Assembly: GCA_937889795.1 (NCBI GenBank)
Contig: CALBZH010000341.1
Location: 1-9,354, forward strand
DNA: 9,354 nt
Reading direction: 5' to 3'
From: an uncultured Syntrophobacteraceae bacterium
Lineage (GTDB): Bacteria; Desulfobacterota; Syntrophobacteria; Syntrophobacterales; Syntrophobacteraceae
The position numbers were made by a program, and so were the translations under genes. Below the pieces are notes generated by a model. It saw only the letters and a list, made by a program, of their open reading frames with translations. It was not told the origin of the DNA and did not search any database. Below are positions 6,016-9,354 of the stretch, one piece after another; positions within the stretch are counted from its first letter, which is position 1, and the number at the start of each line of letters is the position of its first letter.

Positions 6016-6410
6016 GGTGGAATCCGACCATTTTCTATTGCTTAAACTCCCAAATGGCATCAACATGGGTAAGAGCCACAATAAATTCCACCAATTCAAT
6101 CCGATAGTGTTAAGAGCACCGTATGACCATACGGCCCAGGCTATACATAGAAAAAATATCCCATATGGCGCGAGCATTAATTTCCAATAATGTGTTGATG
6201 CAAAACGCCACGGTGCGAAATAAAGAATCACGATAATAGAGGTGCCAGACAAAGCTATTCCCAATACACCCTGCTCTGCTTTTCCCTGAAAGAGAAAGAC
6301 AATAGAGAGTATGAGCACCCAGATAAAACCACCGGCCCAACCCGCTGTCCAGCCTATTCTTTCACCTATTCGGTCTTTCACCGTTTCACCTCTTCTTGAT
6401 GAGCGCCCAA
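5962..6410 (-). mobile_element. Probable single integron gene cassette
   Basis: A GTTGGGC (minus strand, 6411-6405) stands 23 bases before the GTG of the membrane-protein ORF, and the attC-like site ends the ORF. Cutting between G and TT in both boxes gives a unit of about 449 bp with one gene, little 5' leader and a terminal attC, the standard cassette plan. No integrase gene and no second complete attC are seen in the window, so it is an isolated or relic insertion rather than an active array. The boundaries are seen in the sequence; mobility is inferred. Confidence 0.6.
5971..6381 (-). CDS. Small multi-spanning membrane protein (hypothetical, cassette-borne)
   Basis: A 136-residue protein with a GTG start at 6381 preceded by GAGGTG. 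It has four likely membrane segments: about 13-32 (WAGGFIWVLILSIVFLF), 36-56, 67-86 (KLMLAPYGIFFLCIAWAVW) and 95-112 (LNWWNLLWLLPMLMPFG). It is rich in Trp and Gly, with PWRFASTHYWKLM between segments two and three. I know no function; it looks like the conserved-hypothetical membrane proteins frequent in integron cassettes and accessory regions. The last 14 residues (AQQIAPADEAEPRG) are encoded by the attC-like site itself, so they need not matter to the protein. It has no promoter of its own that I can see, and its start overlaps the stop of the ORF upstream (GTGA), so it may be translated by coupling to that ORF. Confidence 0.75.
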   Translation of the reverse strand: MKDRIGERIGWTAGWAGGFIWVLILSIVFLFQGKAEQGVLGIALSGTSIIVILYFAPWRFASTHYWKLMLAPYGIFFLCIAWAVWSYGALNTIGLNWWNLLWLLPMLMPFGSLSNRKWSDSTAQQIAPADEAEPRG

Positions 6411-6581
6411 CCAGTGATTGAGCAGACCTGTTGATCTTTGGGACGTGGAATGGTCGTCGAATGGCATCGGGTCAGAGAGTGTCTTGTCTGCACGCGTTCG
6501 ATGAGGGTAGACTCCCTCCATCGTCCTGATATCGCAATCTATTTCAAATATGAGGTCCTTGCAAGGGTATTCCAGGGCCAT
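6378..6581 (-). CDS. Short hypothetical ORF reading into the cassette
   Basis: A 67-residue ORF with a strong ribosome binding site: AAGGAGG (plus 6587-6593) five bases before ATG. I do not recognise the product. Its first part (LEYPCKDLIFEIDCDIRTM) has a normal protein look, while the second half is polar. The last codons, reading HWLGAHQEEVKR, run across the GTTGGGC box, and the stop overlaps the GTG start of the membrane-protein gene. It may be a genuine small gene, or the 5' remnant of a longer gene whose end was replaced when the cassette inserted. The composition does not decide between them. Confidence 0.45.
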   Translation of the reverse strand: MALEYPCKDLIFEIDCDIRTMEGVYPHRTRADKTLSDPMPFDDHSTSQRSTGLLNHWLGAHQEEVKR

Positions 6582-7035
6582 GAACGCCTCCTTCTGTTGA
6601 TCATGTCATTTGGCAGGATCAGCAGAAATTGGAAATCTTCTCATGTGAGCATGACGTGAGTGAAAGGAATGCGGCCACCGTATGTGGGGACGTCTTGCTC
6701 AGCCCGTGGGCACCGCGTGATTCAACCGGATTCGGCCGGGGCATTAAGGCCGTGTGGGGGCGGATGGATGGGCCGGGGAGCATGCCCGGCCACGGGCCTC
6801 GATGCCAATGAGCGTGGCTCCGAGGGCGTTTCTCATGGCGTGATGCTTGTGTAGAGGTAGAGGATCGCGTCCTCGATTTTCTGAAACGTCTTTTCCAGAG
6901 CGCCCCTGCAGCGGCGCTCCACATCGCCCTCGCCGTGGCCGGTGGGTGTCAGCCGCCAAATCATGGGTGTTCGACACAGGCGCTGCTTGTGCGGTAATGT
7001 GTCCCGAGCTGTCTGTTGCCGGTTGTGATGGGGAC
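6582..7035. other. Poorly coding stretch upstream of the PAS-HTH gene
   Basis: No gene is well supported over these 450 bases. The plus-strand extension upstream of the regulator is Arg/Pro/Ser-rich and reads like an antisense shadow. A perfect 7-bp hairpin GGCCGGG/CCCGGCC lies at 6771-6777 and 6785-6791 with no T-run. Two minus-strand mini-ORFs sit inside, 6833-6964 (listed separately) and a 30-residue ORF at 6744-6836 whose ATG overlaps the stop of the first as ATGA; neither has a clear ribosome binding site. The stretch may be a decayed gene. Confidence 0.4.
6833..6964 (-). CDS. Doubtful 43-residue minus-strand ORF
   Basis: The frame encodes 43 residues with a credible amphipathic helix, ERRCRGALEKTFQKIEDAI, followed by LYLYTSITP. 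The opposite strand in the same place gives a skewed Arg-rich peptide, which favours this strand as the once-coding one. The frame stays open further upstream of the ATG, and no ribosome binding site is seen, so this could be the 3' end of a decayed gene rather than an intact small gene. No family recognised. Confidence 0.22.
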   Translation of the reverse strand: MIWRLTPTGHGEGDVERRCRGALEKTFQKIEDAILYLYTSITP

Positions 7036-7986
7036 ATGGGCGAAGAGGAGGGGAGTGTGGATCGGAGCCTGACTCGTGAGGAGCTTTTGGAAAGACTGAG
7101 CCTGCTCGAGCAGGAAGAGGGCAGGCGCAAGGATGCGGAACGATTTGCCGAAGCGGTGCTCAATTCGCTTTCCGCCCACATTGCGATTCTGGACGAGCAC
7201 GGGGTCATCATCGAAACCAACCGCGCGTGGAAAGCGTTTGCCCACGCCAATGCCATTCGCATGCGTCCCGACACCCTGGCCGTGAACTACCTGCAGATCT
7301 GTGAGGCATCGGCCGGCGACCACGCCGATGAGGCCCGCGAGGTGGCCCGCGGCATTCGGGCCGTCATCGCCGGTGAGATCGAGGAGTTTGTCATCGACTA
7401 TCCGTGCCATTCCCCCCACGAAAAGCGCTGGTTCTACATGCGCGCCACACGGCTGACCGGTGCGACAACGGTCCGGGTGGTCGTCAGCCACGAAAACATC
7501 ACCGCGCTCAAGCGGGCGGAAGAAAGTCTCCGCAATCGAGAAGTGGAGCTCGAGCAGCAATCCCGGAACCTCGAAGAGGCGAACACCGCCCTCAAGGTGC
7601 TCCTTCAGCAGCGGGAGAACGACAAGCGGGATCTCGAGGAAAACGTGCTGGTCAACATCCGCAATTTCACCTTGCCTTACCTTGAAAAGCTGAAAACGGC
7701 GCGTCTCGCTCCCCAGCACCAGACCTACCTTGAGATCATGGAATCCCACCTCAAGGAAATCGTCTCACCCTTTCTGCGCAGGCTGAGCGTGCAGCATCTC
7801 CAGCTCACGCCGCAGGAGATCCAGGTGGCGGCCCTGGTCAAAGAGGGCCGCGCCACCAAGGATATCGCGCTGTCGCTGAATTTGTCGACGAACGCCGTGG
7901 AGTTCCACCGAAAGAACATCCGGAAGAAGCTCGGCCTGAGCAATGTCAAGACCAACCTGCGATCGTACCTGCTTTCCCTTGCCTAA
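7036..7986 (+). CDS. PAS-domain / LuxR-type HTH transcriptional regulator
   Basis: 316 residues from the ATG at 7036; the frame is open to 6847 but that extension is Arg-rich and unlike protein, and another ATG lies at 6997. None has a strong ribosome binding site, so the start is uncertain. The order is an N-terminal coiled coil (about 10-40), a PAS sensor domain (about 38-155; SAHIAILDEHGVIIETNRAW and WFYMRATRL), a coiled coil (about 155-205; SLRNREVELEQQSRNLEEAN), a helical linker, then a LuxR/GerE helix-turn-helix (about 255-315; LTPQEIQVAALVKEGRATKDIA then NAVEFHRKNIRKKLGL). There is no receiver, kinase or membrane part, so it is a cytoplasmic one-component regulator whose PAS pocket would sense a ligand or redox state. 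PAS-LuxR proteins of this build are common in Desulfobacterota. It may control the small gene 147 bases downstream, which is inference. Confidence 0.88.
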   Translation: MGEEEGSVDRSLTREELLERLSLLEQEEGRRKDAERFAEAVLNSLSAHIAILDEHGVIIETNRAWKAFAHANAIRMRPDTLAVNYLQICEASAGDHADEAREVARGIRAVIAGEIEEFVIDYPCHSPHEKRWFYMRATRLTGATTVRVVVSHENITALKRAEESLRNREVELEQQSRNLEEANTALKVLLQQRENDKRDLEENVLVNIRNFTLPYLEKLKTARLAPQHQTYLEIMESHLKEIVSPFLRRLSVQHLQLTPQEIQVAALVKEGRATKDIALSLNLSTNAVEFHRKNIRKKLGLSNVKTNLRSYLLSLA

Positions 7987-8064
7987 TGGTAGTTTTTTGC
8001 TACCGCTCACCTCCTGTTTTTCTCCCGTTGCTTTCCTGCGGCGCCGTGTCATGCTTAGGCCATC

Positions 8065-8081
8065 GCATGCATGGGGCATGC
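8065..8081. promoter_or_regulatory. Paired GCATGC palindromes upstream of the 65-residue gene
   Basis: Two identical GCATGC palindromes (8065-8070 and 8076-8081) have centres 11 bp apart, about one helical turn, and lie 53 bases before the start of the small gene. The spacing fits a dimeric regulator such as the PAS-HTH protein upstream, but no promoter boxes can be placed with confidence. Short hexamers can also arise by chance. Confidence 0.25.
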
Positions 8082-8133
8082 AGTCGATTTTCTGCCATGA
8101 GGTGAGTCACCCCCTGAGAAAGGAGATGTCATC

Positions 8134-8331
8134 ATGCTGTGCAGCCTCTCGACCAAACTGGGTCAGGAAGAAATGAGCGCCATTCAAAATCTGGAAAAAG
8201 AGCTGGGGAATCCTCTCCTGGCCTTTTCCTGCCACCCCGTGAATCCCGCCTCCATCAGTGACGATCAGCTGACCAAAATTCAGGCGCTGGAGAACAAACT
8301 GGGTATTTCGCTGGTTGCCGTGAATGCATGA
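8134..8331 (+). CDS. 65-residue protein with two copies of one motif (hypothetical)
   Basis: AAGGAGAT at 8120-8127, six bases before the ATG, is an excellent ribosome binding site, and a strong hairpin follows the gene, so it is probably real and well expressed. The protein has no signal peptide or membrane segment. Residues 12-31 (EEMSAIQNLEKELGNPLLAF) and 44-63 (DQLTKIQALENKLGISLVAV) align without gaps, sharing I, Q, L, E, L, G, L and A at matching places with a 32-residue period. Each unit would be a helix followed by a short strand. Two cysteines (C3, C33) are present. I know no function. It may dimerise or form a small two-lobed domain, and its nearness to the PAS-HTH gene suggests a regulatory link, which is inference. 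Confidence 0.78.
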   Translation: MLCSLSTKLGQEEMSAIQNLEKELGNPLLAFSCHPVNPASISDDQLTKIQALENKLGISLVAVNA

Positions 8332-8358
8332 GAAGACTGGTCATGCCATCATCCGGAA

Positions 8359-8391
8359 GGAGTCGATGGGAAACGTCCTCCCATCGACTCC
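8359..8391 (+). terminator. Strong hairpin after the 65-residue gene
   Basis: A perfect 13-bp stem (8359-8371 pairing with 8379-8391; arms start GGAGTCG and end CGACTCC) encloses a 7-base loop, 27 bases after the stop codon. The T content after it is weak (GAGATTTCG), so it may be a poor intrinsic terminator that also protects the 3' end of the transcript. Confidence 0.7.
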
Positions 8392-8480
8392 GAGATTTCG
8401 CTCCCCCCTCTCGATTCAACACCGAAATCCTTCCCAACCTAAGGCGGCGAGCAACAATTTAGGATTCCGTTGATCACCAC

Positions 8481-8563
8481 GGTAGCGCCGCCTTCCACGG
8501 CGGCGTCCAGAGGTTATAGCACTCAGGCTATTTTGCCTCGTCGCCGTGGAACGCGGCGCTACC
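8481..8563. repeat. REP/MITE-like near-perfect inverted repeat
   Basis: Arms 8481-8502 and 8542-8563 are 22 bp long and complementary with a single mismatch; they begin GGTAGCGCCGC and end GCGGCGCTACC. The 39-base middle can fold again: GAGG (8510-8513) with CCTC (8536-8539) and ATAGC (8516-8520) with GCTAT (8527-8531). The whole 83-bp element is thus almost one hairpin. It has no coding sequence. This form suits a dispersed palindromic repeat or a tiny non-autonomous transposon; no flanking target duplication is clear to me. Confidence 0.7.
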
Positions 8564-8959
8564 GAAACGAGCTCCCCTTCTCACCGTGCTCGAGCCGGAA
8601 CGGCAACCCCATCCTGCTGCGCAGGACGGTGGATTCTCGCCAGACACACGCAGTATGGACGGATAGGGTCCTCTCTTTGTTCGGGTACGCGATTGTGTGG
8701 CGTTGTCCACCCGCGACATCGAGCGCAGGAAGGCTCAGGGCAGCTGGTATGCCGATTACTTTGATTGAGCAGTGTAAGCTAAGATTGTCATGGACATGGA
8801 TGGGAGTTGAGTTGTACGCTAGTTCACGTAACCTGATGAACCCATTGGGGGCAACCGCTCGCGAAGTGGTGCGGCGCACAGTCGGGAGACCGGGCGTCTC
8901 ATGGCTGCGGCCTCGTGCACTTTACTGCTTCTCTCAACCCTTATTGAAAGGAGACAAAC
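8564..8959. other. Gene-free stretch between the repeat and the DsrE-like gene
   Basis: No frame gives a protein-like product with a ribosome binding site. A long open frame crosses 8470-9072 but is rich in Arg, Ser and Trp, includes the palindromic repeat and enters the exported gene out of frame. A promoter for the downstream gene must lie here; I cannot place one with standard -35/-10 spacing. Confidence 0.5.
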
Positions 8960-9354
8960 ATGAGATTTGTGGCTCGCGCGTTTCTTGTTCTGGCACTGGT
9001 CGTTGGCAGTGTCGTCGTTCCTGCGTACGCTGGAGACAGCGATCCTCTTTTCGTGAATCTGACCACGGATAATTCCCATCGTGCGGACATGGCGATTACC
9101 TTCGGGCAGAACCAGCTTGAGCGCGGACACCCCTTGACCATCTTTCTCAATGACGAGGGTGTGCGCATCGGCTCCAGAGCGAAGTCCAAGAAGTACGCAA
9201 CGCATCAGAGGATCCTGGGTGAGCTCATGAGTAAGGGGGCCGTGGTCATCATTTGCCCGATGTGCATGAAGCATTACGATATCCGGGAATCCGACCTGTT
9301 GTCGGGCATAAAGGTCGGAAACCCCGAGCTCACGGGTGGCGCCTTGTTCAAAGA
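8960..9354 (+). CDS. Exported DsrE-family sulfur-relay-like protein (3' end outside window)
   Basis: The frame begins at ATG 8960 with AAAGGAG six bases upstream and stays open to the window end, giving 131 residues and two extra bases. Residues 1-24 form a signal peptide (basic start, hydrophobic core ALVVGSVVV, likely cleavage after AYA). The mature part follows the DsrE/DsrF layout: LFVNLTTDN first strand, MAITFGQNQLERGHPLTIFL with NDEGVR, then AVVIICPMCMKHYDI, and SGIKVGNPELTGGALF. Cytoplasmic DsrE/DsrF proteins pass persulfide sulfur through a cysteine; here a CPMC pair (C99, C102) sits at the corresponding region. Export to the periplasm is seen in a subset of the family often found in sulfur-metabolising anaerobes, where the role is unclear. 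The next gene might reveal the pathway but lies outside. Confidence 0.85.
   Translation, partial: MRFVARAFLVLALVVGSVVVPAYAGDSDPLFVNLTTDNSHRADMAITFGQNQLERGHPLTIFLNDEGVRIGSRAKSKKYATHQRILGELMSKGAVVIICPMCMKHYDIRESDLLSGIKVGNPELTGGALFK

Noticed and set aside
7988..8004. GGTAG/CTACC hairpin just after the PAS-HTH gene as terminator
   Set aside because: The stem is only 5 bp with the T-run in the loop, not after it; the next T-run lies 11 bases beyond the stem. Too weak to call.
8470..9072. 200-codon plus-strand frame
   Set aside because: It spans the palindromic repeat, has shadow-like composition, lacks a ribosome binding site and runs out of frame into the exported DsrE-like gene.
1..9354. tRNA, rRNA, CRISPR array or transposase gene
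   Set aside because: I saw no cloverleaf with a TTC loop, no regularly spaced direct repeats and no transposase motifs on either strand.

Overview
The window reads like chromosomal DNA of a GC-rich, Gram-negative anaerobe, most likely a Desulfobacterota (deltaproteobacterial) sulfate reducer or syntroph. This is inferred from gene content (TonB/ExbB/ExbD energy coupling, hence an outer membrane; the amidohydrolase CbiZ; a secreted DsrE-type protein), from codon use, and from repeat types. No marker gene fixes the taxon.

Region 1 (2-5062, plus strand) is one corrinoid-uptake and salvage locus. It holds the C-terminal third of a CobN-type large chelatase subunit, a small PH-like protein, TonB, ExbB, ExbD and CbiZ (adenosylcobinamide amidohydrolase). 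tonB, exbB and exbD overlap and cbiZ follows within 30 bases, so the last four genes are surely co-transcribed. My reading is that TonB/ExbBD energise an outer-membrane corrinoid receptor encoded upstream of the window, CbiZ trims imported incomplete or foreign corrinoids towards cobyric acid, and the CobN-like protein inserts or removes the metal. No CobS/CobT or ChlI/D-type AAA+ partner is visible. A folded intergenic segment separates cobN from the small gene.

Region 2 (about 5165-6581, minus strand) is accessory DNA. It contains a VapBC toxin-antitoxin operon with a palindromic operator over its -10 box and a terminator after it. Next to it lies what looks like a single integron gene cassette: a membrane-protein ORF bounded by GTTGGGC upstream and by a 60-bp attC-like site at its 3' end, with the ORF's last 14 codons lying inside that site. 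A short ORF (6378-6581) reads through the upstream GTTGGGC into the cassette start.

Region 3 (about 6582-9354, mainly plus strand) holds a poorly coding stretch with one or two doubtful minus-strand mini-ORFs, a PAS/coiled-coil/LuxR-type HTH regulator, a 65-residue protein made of two copies of one motif followed by a strong hairpin, an 83-bp near-palindromic REP/MITE-like repeat, a gene-free stretch, and the start of an exported DsrE-family protein that runs off the end of the window.

The most interesting points are the CobN-TonB-ExbBD-CbiZ combination with an uncharacterised PH-like member, the isolated attC cassette, and the two-repeat small protein beside the PAS-HTH regulator.
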